Shown here: positions 1 through 7,040 of the stretch, one piece after another
How positions within the stretch are numbered: the stretch's first letter is position 1
How the letters are laid out: every line of letters starts with the position of its first letter
DNA from: JBCCCJ01 sp039029315
GTDB lineage: Bacteria > Bacteroidota > Bacteroidia > J057
Reading direction: 5' to 3'
Length of the DNA: 9,090 nt
NCBI GenBank assembly: GCA_039029315.1
Contig: JBCCGK010000199.1
Span: forward strand, 1 to 9,090
Made by a program: the position numbers and the translations under genes
The notes under the pieces: generated by a model
The model's database searches: none
The model's input: only the letters and a program-made list of their open reading frames with translations
What the model was told of the DNA's origin: nothing

Positions 1-1
1 A

Positions 2-841
2 ACTCTGGTGGATCTTTGTGGCCTGAATATGGTTACTGCCTTGCCTTTTGATGGCATAAGTTTAGCCTCAGTCCTGCGCAATGAAGAACAAATCGATGAA
101 GATCGGATGCTCATCACCAATTATAGCCGAATGCCGGGCTTTATCAATTATCCCGCTCCCCACGGTCAAACCATCGTCAGAAAAGAAGGTGCTGCTGTGC
201 TGTGGAAAGGATGGCGCCTGCTGGAGTCTCGCGAGCTGTATAATTTGCATACAGACCCCTTGCAGCAAAACAATGTGTATGATGAGCATCTGGATGTGGT
301 AGCAAAAATGACAGATGAGCTGGATATCTGGTGGGACAGGGTGAAGGATGATGTCAACGATCATCAAAAAATCATCGTGGGCACTGATCATGAAAACCCG
401 AGTATCCTGACAGCTTGCGATTGGTTGGACGTATTCGTTGACCAACAGCCTCAAATCAGCAGAGCTGTGCGAAAAAATAGCTATTGGTGCCTGAATGTGG
501 CACAGGAAGGAGACTACAGCATTGAACTCCGCCGCTGGCCCAAGGAGACAAATTCTCCCATTGCCGGGTCCTGTACAATGGTGGACCGAAATGGCCAGAT
601 TGGGGGGGAAGCTTTGCCGATCAATTTAGCCAGCATCTACCTTGGCGGCATGGAACTGCGCACTATTGCAGAAAAAAAGCCCTATAGCTTTGAAGGATTA
701 ACCAAAGAAGTGGATCCTGAGGATACATCGGTTACGTTTGAGGTACACCTAAAGCCAGGGCCTATTTATTTGCATACCTTCTTTCATATTCAGAATCAGG
801 GAATTATCGGTGCATATTATGCGTATGTGACACGGAAATAA
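2..841 (+). CDS. Sulfatase (arylsulfatase family), C-terminal part, 5' end outside window
   Basis: This is the C-terminal ~279 residues of a type I sulfatase, which removes sulfate esters from polysaccharides or other sulfated substrates, usually in the periplasm or outside the cell. The frame is open from base 2 (T-L-V-D-L-C-G-L), so the GTG at base 8 is not a true start. Three family signatures are visible: the TLVDLCGL...FDGISLASVL segment that closes the catalytic domain, the LYNLHTDPLQQNNVYDE block, and then the amphipathic helix ending DELDIWWDRV. After it come DHENPSILTACDW and YSIELRRWPKE, a C-terminal extension often seen in Bacteroidota arylsulfatases. The CxPxR formylglycine site and the metal ligands lie upstream of the window, so activity and substrate cannot be judged. 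The gene ends in TAATAA, and an intergenic repeat begins at once. The family call is secure; the substrate is unknown. Confidence 0.9.
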   Translation, partial: TLVDLCGLNMVTALPFDGISLASVLRNEEQIDEDRMLITNYSRMPGFINYPAPHGQTIVRKEGAAVLWKGWRLLESRELYNLHTDPLQQNNVYDEHLDVVAKMTDELDIWWDRVKDDVNDHQKIIVGTDHENPSILTACDWLDVFVDQQPQISRAVRKNSYWCLNVAQEGDYSIELRRWPKETNSPIAGSCTMVDRNGQIGGEALPINLASIYLGGMELRTIAEKKPYSFEGLTKEVDPEDTSVTFEVHLKPGPIYLHTFFHIQNQGIIGAYYAYVTRK

Positions 842-973
842 TAAGTAGACGGACAAATGTATTTGTGAGGGAAATAGTGGGCATAGGGGAGAAATTTTAC
901 CAATCAAGCCAGTATATCCCCTATTTCCCTTATATCCAAAATCAACCCTCATACTGTCTATCCACTTACTTAG
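842..973 (+). repeat. Imperfectly palindromic intergenic repeat, copy 1
   Basis: This ~132-bp non-coding element begins immediately after the sulfatase stop codon and ends with CTATCCACTTACTTAG. A second same-orientation copy lies at 8836-8976. The right portion (890-973, 84 bp) differs from that copy at only about 6 positions, and the left portion is more diverged with a short indel. The element is internally palindromic: AGGGAAATAG (868-877) pairs with CTATTTCCCT (921-930), and the outer ends (TAAGTAG.. and ..CTTACTTA) are roughly complementary. It could act as a 3'-end hairpin or be a MITE/REP-like mobile repeat. No ORF fits it. Confidence 0.8.
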
Positions 974-1334
974 TCTTTAGCTGCTGATTCCTTGAAATCA
1001 AATGCCTCTCAAAATCAATAGGATGATGGATTGAATCAAAGAGGATAGCTTTCAGCATGAAGGATGTGCTGATCTTTTGTCAAATAAATATTCTTGAAGA
1101 ACAAACTCCAACAGTCCCACGAAAGAATGACTGGTCTCCCTCAATTGAGAGTGTGGAACAAATTTTTGTCTTCAAGGAAAATATTGAATACATTCAGGTA
1201 TTCAGAACTACCTTGGCTTGTTAGACCAATTTGTTCAGGCAAGAATGCCAGATCTTTTGTGATTCACCTATTTAATTTCAACCCAATCACAGGCACCTGA
1301 ACCTGTCTTTAGGGGGAAATAGCGGTTGTCAACT
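974..1334. other. Intergenic region upstream of the cargo-like gene; no convincing gene
   Basis: No conserved gene is recognisable in this 361-bp stretch. The largest ATG-initiated plus-strand ORF noticed (1057-1224, 55 codons, starting MKDVLIFCQI) matches nothing known to me and is probably chance. A weak Bacteroidota-like promoter candidate is TTTG at 1230-1233, then 18 bp, then ATCTTTTG at 1252-1259, which deviates from TAnnTTTG at the first two positions. The word GATCTTTTGT occurs twice (near 1070 and at 1251-1260). An AGGGGG run at 1311-1316 lies 18 bp before the chosen ATG of the next gene. Confidence 0.4.
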
Positions 1335-3518
1335 ATGCCCGAATACGCTGCCAAGGTACCGGACAAGAATCATTCCTCTCTCTTGAACTCCCATTCACAC
1401 AAAGCGGAAGGGGCCAAGAATTCCATTTCTTTTCAGGACAATCGACCGGAACTGATTGCTCAGAGGAAGATGCAGGAAAAGATGCATAACAGCAGGCAGG
1501 TGAAGGAAGCCATTCAATTGCAGAAGTGGGCGAATCCCTTTTCTTCACAGGTCAACCCAATCCAACAGAAAGGATATGGTGCTGACTTAGCAAACCCTCT
1601 ATCATCTGAGTCAGCCAGCAATAGTCGCCCCATCCAACTGAATACGCCAGCATGGAAACGAAAAGCTCATGCAAAAAAAATAAGAGCTAAAAAAAGGAAG
1701 GCAGCTGCAATCGAAAAACAAGAAAGCCGAAAATCGTGGCTGGGGCTATTATTTGGGGGATTGCTGCTGTCAGCAGGTATGATCAATATGTACAAAAACA
1801 CACAATTGGGACCTGTTTTCGGACCATCACAATCTGGTCCTCAGCCGGGTCCGGAACCTCTGGAATCCATGCCTGAACCTGCGCATAACCAGACCGCGCT
1901 AGCGATTCCCGAAAGTACGCATGCCACAGACCCTCTGCCGCCAATTACCTCTAATCCTTCCTTGTCTGTAATCCCTGCTCCGCTTGCACAAGAAGAAACT
2001 GGACATGGGATGAAAGTCGAGATCCAAGGCCCCCAGGATTTTTTGCATCCATTTCCCGTCAGTCATGCAAGACCTGTACCTGTGGTTCATTCACAACGAA
2101 TATCGACCCCGCATAGAGAAGAAATCAATCGGATGGTCAATTCCTACAATACCAAAAATAAAACCCTGGCCCATCCTGAAAGATTTACCAAAAGTATTCA
2201 TATTGGTCTCAAACAAGGGGCAACATTGGCGCGGGCCAATACAGAATATGGACAAAAACCCTTGTTGGGAAGGTCTCATGTGACACGGGCCTTGCAGGGG
2301 TTGGATGCGATGAACAAAAAAGATCACGATCAGTTTCGATCTCTATACCTGCATGCGGGGAATACAGGCAACTCCAAGCGATTGGATCGGGATTCCATAT
2401 CGGCCCAGAGAAGTGCCTTGCTGAAAGCACTTGGAGCACGCTCAGATATATTTGCTAGCGGCAGCGAGGAAGAACGGACTGAGGCAATGAAGGACATGCA
2501 AAGCTTCGCAGCGTCTATTCGGGCCGTGCCCAGGCATGAGTTGATGCGACAACTCACCCATTATGATATCAATGAGCAGCGAAGTGAAAGTGGCTTTGAT
2601 CCTACCTCGATGGAAAGAGCTGGTCGGCATCCTTCTCCCTCACCGGATCGGGATACTGTCAATGATGGAATGTTTCAGCAACTGGCGATGTCGTGTGGGG
2701 CCACCAGTCTGATGCTTGCTCGGGCTGAGGAAGATCCTGTCTATGCACTCAAATTGAGAGACGAAGTCTACTCAAAACTGGAACAAAGACGAATCCTGGA
2801 AGATGTCGGCAGTGGCTCTTCCTCACGAGAAGGAGCACAATCCTATAAATTACTTTCTGATAGCATCCCCGAAACAGATCGACACGGTCATGAGTTGCTT
2901 GCATATACCAACAGCACCCTGGATCACTTGAGCGATCCAGCTCGTGAAAGGCTCAAAGAACTTCGAGCAGAACATGATGGTTGGCCGAGTGAGGAAGTGC
3001 TGGCAGAAATCCGCAGTCATCCCATGACAAAAGGTCAACGAGGCACCAACTTCCCGGATGATAGTCAGCCCCTAACGAGTGATCTTGCCCATGCCAGCGG
3101 AACAAAATACGAGTTTGTAAAATATGATGAACCACTGCATTCTCAGGTCTATGGTCGATTGAAAGCAGAAGGAATGAACCGGAGAACTGCCTATGCTCAA
3201 GCACAACAGGAGGTAGATGCGTATGAACCTCAAATGGTGAAGCGGCTTAGTAGTGCTTTGGATAAAGGACACAGCATCCCGATTGGAATTCCTGGTCATG
3301 CGATGGCAGTGGTCGATGTTCGGAATACAAAAAAAGGACAGGAGTTTCTGATCAATGATCCCTGGACAGGCCGAACACTTTGGTTCCATCAAAAAGATCT
3401 GTTCAGTGGAAAGAAAATTGCTGAGGAATTTGGCCTGCCGGTTCAAAAAGAAAGAGCCATTCATCAATTGCTGTTGCCTGTTGAAAAAGAAGAAACTGAT
3501 CCGAGTTCTCATCCATGA
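1335..3518 (+). CDS. eCIS-cargo-like multidomain protein with predicted C-terminal papain/C39-like cysteine peptidase
   Basis: The protein has 727 residues. The N-terminus (MPEYAAK...SISFQDNRPELIAQRKMQEK, motif core residues 33-45) matches the leader found on many Bacteroidota DUF4157-type proteins and putative extracellular contractile injection system cargo. Next come a Lys/Arg-rich stretch (107-133), a hydrophobic segment (about 135-152), a Pro-rich linker (about 157-230) and a helical region (about 255-440). The C-terminal part shows a cysteine-peptidase pattern: Cys454 in QQLAMSCGATSLM, His655 in GIPGHAMAVVDV, and Asp675 in LINDPWTGRTLWF. The last two resemble the His and DP-G blocks of C39-like and other papain-fold enzymes. 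The Cys-to-His distance (~200 residues) is long for C39, implying an insertion. ATG 1335 is chosen because family members begin M-x-EYAAK; TTG 1326, 9 bp after AGGGGG, would add three residues. No phage-tail or tube gene is nearby. Leader family likely, peptidase role inferred. Confidence 0.7.
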   Translation: MPEYAAKVPDKNHSSLLNSHSHKAEGAKNSISFQDNRPELIAQRKMQEKMHNSRQVKEAIQLQKWANPFSSQVNPIQQKGYGADLANPLSSESASNSRPIQLNTPAWKRKAHAKKIRAKKRKAAAIEKQESRKSWLGLLFGGLLLSAGMINMYKNTQLGPVFGPSQSGPQPGPEPLESMPEPAHNQTALAIPESTHATDPLPPITSNPSLSVIPAPLAQEETGHGMKVEIQGPQDFLHPFPVSHARPVPVVHSQRISTPHREEINRMVNSYNTKNKTLAHPERFTKSIHIGLKQGATLARANTEYGQKPLLGRSHVTRALQGLDAMNKKDHDQFRSLYLHAGNTGNSKRLDRDSISAQRSALLKALGARSDIFASGSEEERTEAMKDMQSFAASIRAVPRHELMRQLTHYDINEQRSESGFDPTSMERAGRHPSPSPDRDTVNDGMFQQLAMSCGATSLMLARAEEDPVYALKLRDEVYSKLEQRRILEDVGSGSSSREGAQSYKLLSDSIPETDRHGHELLAYTNSTLDHLSDPARERLKELRAEHDGWPSEEVLAEIRSHPMTKGQRGTNFPDDSQPLTSDLAHASGTKYEFVKYDEPLHSQVYGRLKAEGMNRRTAYAQAQQEVDAYEPQMVKRLSSALDKGHSIPIGIPGHAMAVVDVRNTKKGQEFLINDPWTGRTLWFHQKDLFSGKKIAEEFGLPVQKERAIHQLLLPVEKEETDPSSHP

Positions 3519-3731
3519 AGACGGGCCCAGGCAATTGATTGTAAGAAATCTTTGAGATCCCTGGCAAAAAGGAGCAATTCTGATAGCGATGGAGATGGGT
3601 GGTTTGTTTTCTTAAACGAATGTTTGCCACTATTTTTTTCGATGTAGCTACGGCAAGCAGGCCAACCATCTACTCTTGGGCGTTTGCCTGAACCAGCTGT
3701 TGAGCGCAATGTCAGAAAATGAATAGAATAA
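3519..3731. other. Non-coding stretch downstream of the cargo-like gene
   Basis: Short open frames on both strands here lack recognisable motifs. In-frame readthrough beyond the cargo stop gives a few dozen codons containing S-D-S-D-G-D-G before another stop, with no support as a domain. No clear rho-independent terminator was seen after 3518. Together with the gene fragment that follows, the stretch looks like decayed sequence. Confidence 0.35.
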
Positions 3732-3812
3732 CATGACGAATCGACCATCCTTGATTATCGTGGCACTGCCATCAATGGGCTACCGGATATCGGGGCGTTT
3801 GAGATTCAGTAG
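3732..3812 (+). pseudogene. Remnant C-terminal tail of a beta-helix / choice-of-anchor-type surface protein
   Basis: The plus-strand frame bounded by a TAA (3729-3731) and a TAG (3810-3812) reads HDESTILDYRG then TAINGLPDIGAFEIQ. The pattern D-[YF]-x-G-x-x-x-x-G-x-x-DIGA[FY]E is the usual ending of right-handed parallel beta-helix proteins with choice-of-anchor repeats in Bacteroidota. Only about 26 codons survive, there is no start codon in frame, and the sequence upstream is interrupted by stops, so this is a gene fragment and not a functional small protein. It marks a deletion or insertion breakpoint between the cargo-like gene and the nucleotidyltransferase. Confidence 0.5.
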
Positions 3813-3875
3813 AGCAGGCTATTTGTCTTCGCCATGTCCTGCCGTAGAGCCTCTCAAAACACGAATGGATAGTCA

Positions 3876-4664
3876 CTAATCAGCAATATTCTGTTCACTC
3901 TCTTGCAGGTATTGTGTAGCCAACGCCAAGCGGCTTTCATAGCCTTCATATTGCTTCCTTAATTCCTGGTCGATTTCTGTGGCCAGACTTTTGAGGTAGG
4001 TCAATACCTCCTGCTTGCTTTGATAGGCAAGTTGATCAAATTCGATGGATTGTGGCAGTTGCTCTCTATTTCCTTTCTTATGAATATTCGTTTGATACTT
4101 CACATCTCTTTCCTGCATTCTTAAGACTAAATATTCCCGGACAAGATCTAGCAAGAGGTGTAAACCGATTAAATTATCATTCCTCATAAATTTCTTGACA
4201 CATTCGAAGAACAAAAACCAGATGTTATGGATCCTTGTTCTTTCTTTTTCCGCTTGTCCAAACCCAAATAGCTCACGATCCTCTCTTCTGTTTATTTCGA
4301 GGGGGCTTCCATACAATATCCGGTGGCGACTTTCTGCCGAAAATCTAATCCTTCTCCATGCTTTGAGTGTGCATGTTTTTACATCCACTCTTTCAATTTT
4401 TTTGTTTCTCAAGAGGACCAATCTTTGGGAAAATACTTCTTGCGTTTCGAACTCTTCCTTACAGATGAGTTGTCCAAGGCCATGTGTCGCCTTGACGATT
4501 TGATCTTTCTCAATATCCTGACCAGAGGCCAGGACGATGGTCATATCTATATCAGACCAATAATCTGTTTCTGCCCGATCTACTTGTGAGCCTAGCAAGA
4601 CGATTGCTTCGACCTTGAGTTCAGTCCTGAAGAGATGAACGATTTCAGCGACGAATGGATCCAT
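3876..4664 (-). CDS. Nucleotidyltransferase, DNA polymerase beta superfamily, antibiotic-nucleotidyltransferase-like
   Basis: This 262-residue protein probably transfers a nucleoside monophosphate from NTP to a small acceptor. The minimal nucleotidyltransferase motif is complete: LLGSQ (Gly25-Ser26), then DYWSDIDMTIVL with metal-binding Asp38 and Asp40, and a third acidic strand ERVDVKT with Asp94. The C-terminal half is helical (NIWFLFFECVKKFMRND...LLLDLVREYLVLRMQ, about residues 150-185) and resembles the acceptor-side helical domain of lincosamide and streptomycin nucleotidyltransferases, which position an antibiotic hydroxyl. Length is typical of that group. The similarity is structural and from memory, so a resistance role is only a possibility; housekeeping or unknown small-molecule adenylylation is equally open. 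It is transcribed alone on the minus strand, 287 bp downstream of the YdeI-like gene. ATG 4664 gives a start just before the NTP-binding fold, as expected. Confidence 0.8.
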   Translation of the reverse strand: MDPFVAEIVHLFRTELKVEAIVLLGSQVDRAETDYWSDIDMTIVLASGQDIEKDQIVKATHGLGQLICKEEFETQEVFSQRLVLLRNKKIERVDVKTCTLKAWRRIRFSAESRHRILYGSPLEINRREDRELFGFGQAEKERTRIHNIWFLFFECVKKFMRNDNLIGLHLLLDLVREYLVLRMQERDVKYQTNIHKKGNREQLPQSIEFDQLAYQSKQEVLTYLKSLATEIDQELRKQYEGYESRLALATQYLQESEQNIAD

Positions 4665-4951
4665 GTCATCTTATTTTATGTAACAACCTTCCTCTTATAT
4701 CTGATTGGTGGATAGCTGGTTTTAGTTTATGGCAGTGTGAACACCATTATGTTCGGTTCTTGGGGCCTCCTCGCTCAAACTCATCCCATCCTAAGAATCG
4801 AGAGGGGGCGAGCGGAAGCACAATCGGTAAGATAGAGGTAGCCATTTTAAGTTCACCTCCCGCTGGAGATTCGCTAATCATCCTTGAAAAAGGCGCTTGC
4901 GCACAATATTAGCCGCCAGCTTATTCAACTGGACTTGGCATGACGCGAGAG

Positions 4952-5434
4952 TTATGGCTTTTCTCTCCCCACAAATCTTTCTTTTCCCAGCAGGAAATTG
5001 ATGGCCCTTGTTACATTTCTTTCAATGCTTTTCTCTGTTTTTAATTGTGAAATATATCGAACAATTTCCTTTTGTTTTGACGGCGATAAGTGCTCGAACA
5101 CTTGGCGAGCTTCTACATTGTCGGACAATGCCTGAACCAATTTTGGATGTGGGTCGATTGTTCGGTCGCTTGGGTCAAAGTCAATCTCGACTGCAAGGAC
5201 CTCGCCAATCCGTCTGGGTGATTGATGCAGCATATTCATATTGACATACAACCGCCATTCCCCACTATATTTGAGCAAGGTTTGTTGGTAGGGCGTCCCG
5301 TTTATGCTTCCTCGAACTGGAATGGGGCCTTTCCTTTTTTGGGCTTGTTGGAAGAGTTCATCGAGGATGTCCAAAGGAACAAATACGAACGGATTCCCAA
5401 CAATTATTTCCAATCTGGCATGAAAAGTATGCAT
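4952..5434 (-). CDS. DUF1905 / YdeI-OmpD-associated (OmdA) family protein
   Basis: This 160-residue protein has two parts. Residues about 3-85 (FHARLEIIVGNPFVFVP...GPIPVRGSINGTPYQQ...LAVEIDFDPSDR) match DUF1905, a small beta-barrel domain. Residues about 95-160 (HPKLVQALSDNVEARQVFEHLSP...EIVRYISQLKT...FLLGKERFVGREKP) match the YdeI/OmdA helical domain, named after proteins linked to bacteriocin protection. The fused arrangement and length are normal for Bacteroidota. The biochemical function of the family is not firmly known, and no catalytic residues can be pointed to. The start at 5434 is supported because the family normally begins with M-x-x-FxAxLE. An 18-bp perfect palindrome covers this start codon. 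It is cytoplasmic, having no signal peptide or membrane segment. The gene does not appear to share an operon with its neighbours. Confidence 0.88.
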   Translation of the reverse strand: MHTFHARLEIIVGNPFVFVPLDILDELFQQAQKRKGPIPVRGSINGTPYQQTLLKYSGEWRLYVNMNMLHQSPRRIGEVLAVEIDFDPSDRTIDPHPKLVQALSDNVEARQVFEHLSPSKQKEIVRYISQLKTEKSIERNVTRAINFLLGKERFVGREKP

Positions 5435-5440
5435 ACTTTT
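5423..5440. promoter_or_regulatory. 18-bp perfect palindrome overlapping the start codon of the DUF1905/YdeI gene
   Basis: AAAAGTATGCATACTTTT is a perfect inverted repeat without a spacer, and the central ATGCAT contains the start codon of the minus-strand gene (5432-5434). Its position would suit an operator or a translation-blocking hairpin, but A/T-rich palindromes also occur by chance. That the palindrome exists is certain; its function is inference. Confidence 0.35.
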
Positions 5441-5723
5441 GATACTATTTGCTCACTTTAGCTTGAATTTATCGAAGTCGACTTGTCCTGGCTGATGAGA
5501 TAGGCTTTTTTCAATATTCATGCTCGTCATACTCAAATATTTCTGTTTCCCATTTTTCTCTTGGTTAAGCTGTGATTTTACCCAATTCATGCTTGAGGTG
5601 AATTCCGATATTTCCCGCAACAGAATTCCCTTTCTCGATTATGTCTTGAGCGTTCAATGATTCTTTTTCCCTTTTTCATGAAATCCCTACATTTTTTGTC
5701 CACCTACTTACTAAATACAATCG
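5435..5723. other. Intergenic region between the YdeI-like and AraC-hydrolase genes
   Basis: This 289-bp A/T-rich interval is upstream of one minus-strand gene and downstream of another. Apart from the possible repeat relic at its right end, and the palindrome that overlaps its left edge, no ORF, RNA gene or clear terminator was seen. No TAnnTTTG box was found for the YdeI-like gene. Confidence 0.4.
5685..5713 (-). repeat. Possible degenerate copy of the intergenic repeat (left end only)
   Basis: On the minus strand, 13 bases after the stop of the AraC-hydrolase gene, TAAGTAGGTGGACAAA (5710 down to 5695) matches 14 of 16 bases of the left end of repeat copy 1 (842-857). It then continues into ATGTAGGG, compared with ATGTATTTGTGAGGG in copy 1. 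Beyond that the similarity fades. It may be a decayed copy or a shared 3'-end motif. Confidence 0.35.
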
Positions 5724-6926
5724 TTAACCTTGTCTGTTTGTTAAGCGGTATTCCAGGGGAGAGACATGATATTTGCGTTTAAATGCAACTGAGAAATTAT
5801 TGGAATGGCCATATCCCACTTCTTCTGCAATGACTGAAATAGGCAGCTTGGATTCCCTAAGAAGTTGGCAAGCTTGTTTGAGTCTGGTTTCTATCAAGAA
5901 TGTGATCACTGGGCTATGAAAGAGCAATTTGAACCCGGTTTTGACTTTAAAATCATTGATGCCAAAGTGCTTGGAAAGACTTTGGATAGAGAGGGGTTCC
6001 TGGTAGTTGTTTTGAATATAGTCCCTCATAGAATATAAGGTGAAAATGTCCTCAACACTTAGCATGTCTAATTTAGGGTTGTTGATCGCTTTTCCATCGT
6101 TCAAAAAAGTCTGAAGCATGATCAACTCATTGCGGTTGGTACTGAACCAGGGCAAATGGTCTTTCCCATCTGTGATTTCAAGTTGAGAGTGAGAGATTCT
6201 TTCATGCATGTATTCGCTATGGGCACATGTGATTAAGGCATCCTGTTTCCTATGCAGAATCAGTGTCTGGGCCATGACCTTGGGAAGACTATCTCTCACA
6301 TCAATGTCAATATTCATTTCGTAAAATACTTTGGCTGTATTGGGGCTGGCGCTTCTTCTCAGAAAACGAGACCACTGATGTTGTGCCGTTTCATTGTGCC
6401 TGACGCTCGGTGCCATTAAGGTCAAGCCTATATGTTTGCCCCAATTTTCAAAAATATGATGCTTGATTCTATGATGCTGTTCTTTGCTTAGTCCATAGGG
6501 ATAGTCTTCAGATGTCAACCATTTTGCGAAACTTCCAATGAGGATCAGTTTTTTTACCTTCTTCGGGAAATTGGCTGCAAAATAAATGGCAAGTGGTCCC
6601 CCTTCGGATAAACCAATGAAATTCGCTGACTCTATCCCAATCGCATCCATGATGATGTGTAAGTCACTGGCGCGTTGTTCTATGTCCGGCAAGTCATGTT
6701 CATTCACGGTATCAGAAAGCCCGGTCCCCCGTTTGTCAAAAAGAACCAGCCTGCTCATGGAAGCCAAATAATATAACCAGGCTGATAATTGAGGAATATT
6801 CCAACATTCTTCAACATTGGTCACCCAACCAGGGATAAAAACAAGGTATTCTCCTTGATTTCCAAGAACCTGATAAGCCAGATTGATCTCTCCGGATTTG
6901 GCATATTTTGTTTCTGGAATAGGCAT
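5724..6926 (-). CDS. Alpha/beta hydrolase-AraC family transcriptional regulator fusion
   Basis: This 400-residue protein is a fusion. Residues about 1-265 form an alpha/beta hydrolase of the type that starts PETKYAKSGEINLAYQV and contains VFIPGWVTNVE and VLFDKRGTGLSD. The catalytic triad looks intact: nucleophile Ser107 (GLSEGG), Asp229 (HRKQDALI) and His257 (DGKDHLPW). Residues about 290-397 are an AraC-type double helix-turn-helix, ending in VGYGHSNNFSVAFKRKYH then VSPLEYR, the classic second helix-turn-helix signature. Related hydrolase domains are known fused to adenylate cyclases and other signalling outputs, so ligand sensing through the hydrolase fold is plausible. The gene is divergent from a two-gene hydrolase operon, with 114 bp between starts, and probably regulates it and itself. 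Whether the domain hydrolyses or merely binds its ligand is unknown. The start ATG 6926 gives the family N-terminus. Confidence 0.88.
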   Translation of the reverse strand: MPIPETKYAKSGEINLAYQVLGNQGEYLVFIPGWVTNVEECWNIPQLSAWLYYLASMSRLVLFDKRGTGLSDTVNEHDLPDIEQRASDLHIIMDAIGIESANFIGLSEGGPLAIYFAANFPKKVKKLILIGSFAKWLTSEDYPYGLSKEQHHRIKHHIFENWGKHIGLTLMAPSVRHNETAQHQWSRFLRRSASPNTAKVFYEMNIDIDVRDSLPKVMAQTLILHRKQDALITCAHSEYMHERISHSQLEITDGKDHLPWFSTNRNELIMLQTFLNDGKAINNPKLDMLSVEDIFTLYSMRDYIQNNYQEPLSIQSLSKHFGINDFKVKTGFKLLFHSPVITFLIETRLKQACQLLRESKLPISVIAEEVGYGHSNNFSVAFKRKYHVSPLEYRLTNRQG

Positions 6927-6957
6927 ACGATTGAGTTAAGTGGTATTTATTCCCCAA

Positions 6958-6987
6958 AGAATCCGTTTCGCAGAGATTAGAATCCCG
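6958..6987. promoter_or_regulatory. Pair of AGAATCC half-sites 21 bp apart in the divergent promoter region
   Basis: AGAATCCG (from 6958) and AGAATCCCG (from 6979) are direct repeats whose starts are 21 bp apart, two helical turns. They lie between the divergent AraC-hydrolase and hydrolase genes. AraC-family regulators commonly bind direct half-sites at this spacing, so this is a candidate operator. The words are short, and chance occurrence cannot be excluded. Confidence 0.3.
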
Positions 6988-7018
6988 ATAGCATATCCTC
7001 TCTTCACACCGAATCAAA

Positions 7019-7026
7019 TACTTTTG
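7019..7026 (+). promoter_or_regulatory. Candidate Bacteroidota -7 promoter box for the hydrolase operon
   Basis: TACTTTTG fits the Bacteroidota -7 consensus TAnnTTTG exactly and sits 14 bp before the ATG at 7041, in an A-rich leader. No clear TTTG-like -33 element was found about 19-21 bp upstream. That would fit an activator-dependent promoter, with the AGAATCC direct repeats just upstream, or a false match. Confidence 0.4.
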
Positions 7027-7040
7027 AACAAAAAAATAAA

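Noticed and set aside
1094..1300. 68-codon plus-strand ORF starting with TTG
   Set aside because: It has a rare start, low-complexity basic composition, no motif, and lies in intergenic DNA upstream of a well-supported gene.
3519..3645. Readthrough reading frame after the cargo stop with an S-D-S-D-G-D-G run, suggestive of a thrombospondin type 3 calcium loop
   Set aside because: It is a single short acidic run without the repeat's periodic Asp/Asn spacing, and it is soon interrupted by a stop.
2953..3669. Several minus-strand ORFs of 80-146 codons antisense to the cargo gene end
   Set aside because: They are shadows of the plus-strand gene, with no recognisable motifs.
4655..4912. 85-codon plus-strand ORF, and a 32-codon minus-strand ORF (MATSILPIVL...) in the gap at 4665-4951
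   Set aside because: Neither shows a domain, conserved pattern or start context; the plus ORF overlaps the 5' end of the nucleotidyltransferase on the opposite strand.
3876..5434. Integron-cassette interpretation of the two minus-strand genes (nucleotidyltransferase plus small protein)
   Set aside because: The 287-bp gap shows no convincing attC site with paired GTTRRRY/RYYYAAC core boxes, and the spacing is long for cassettes.
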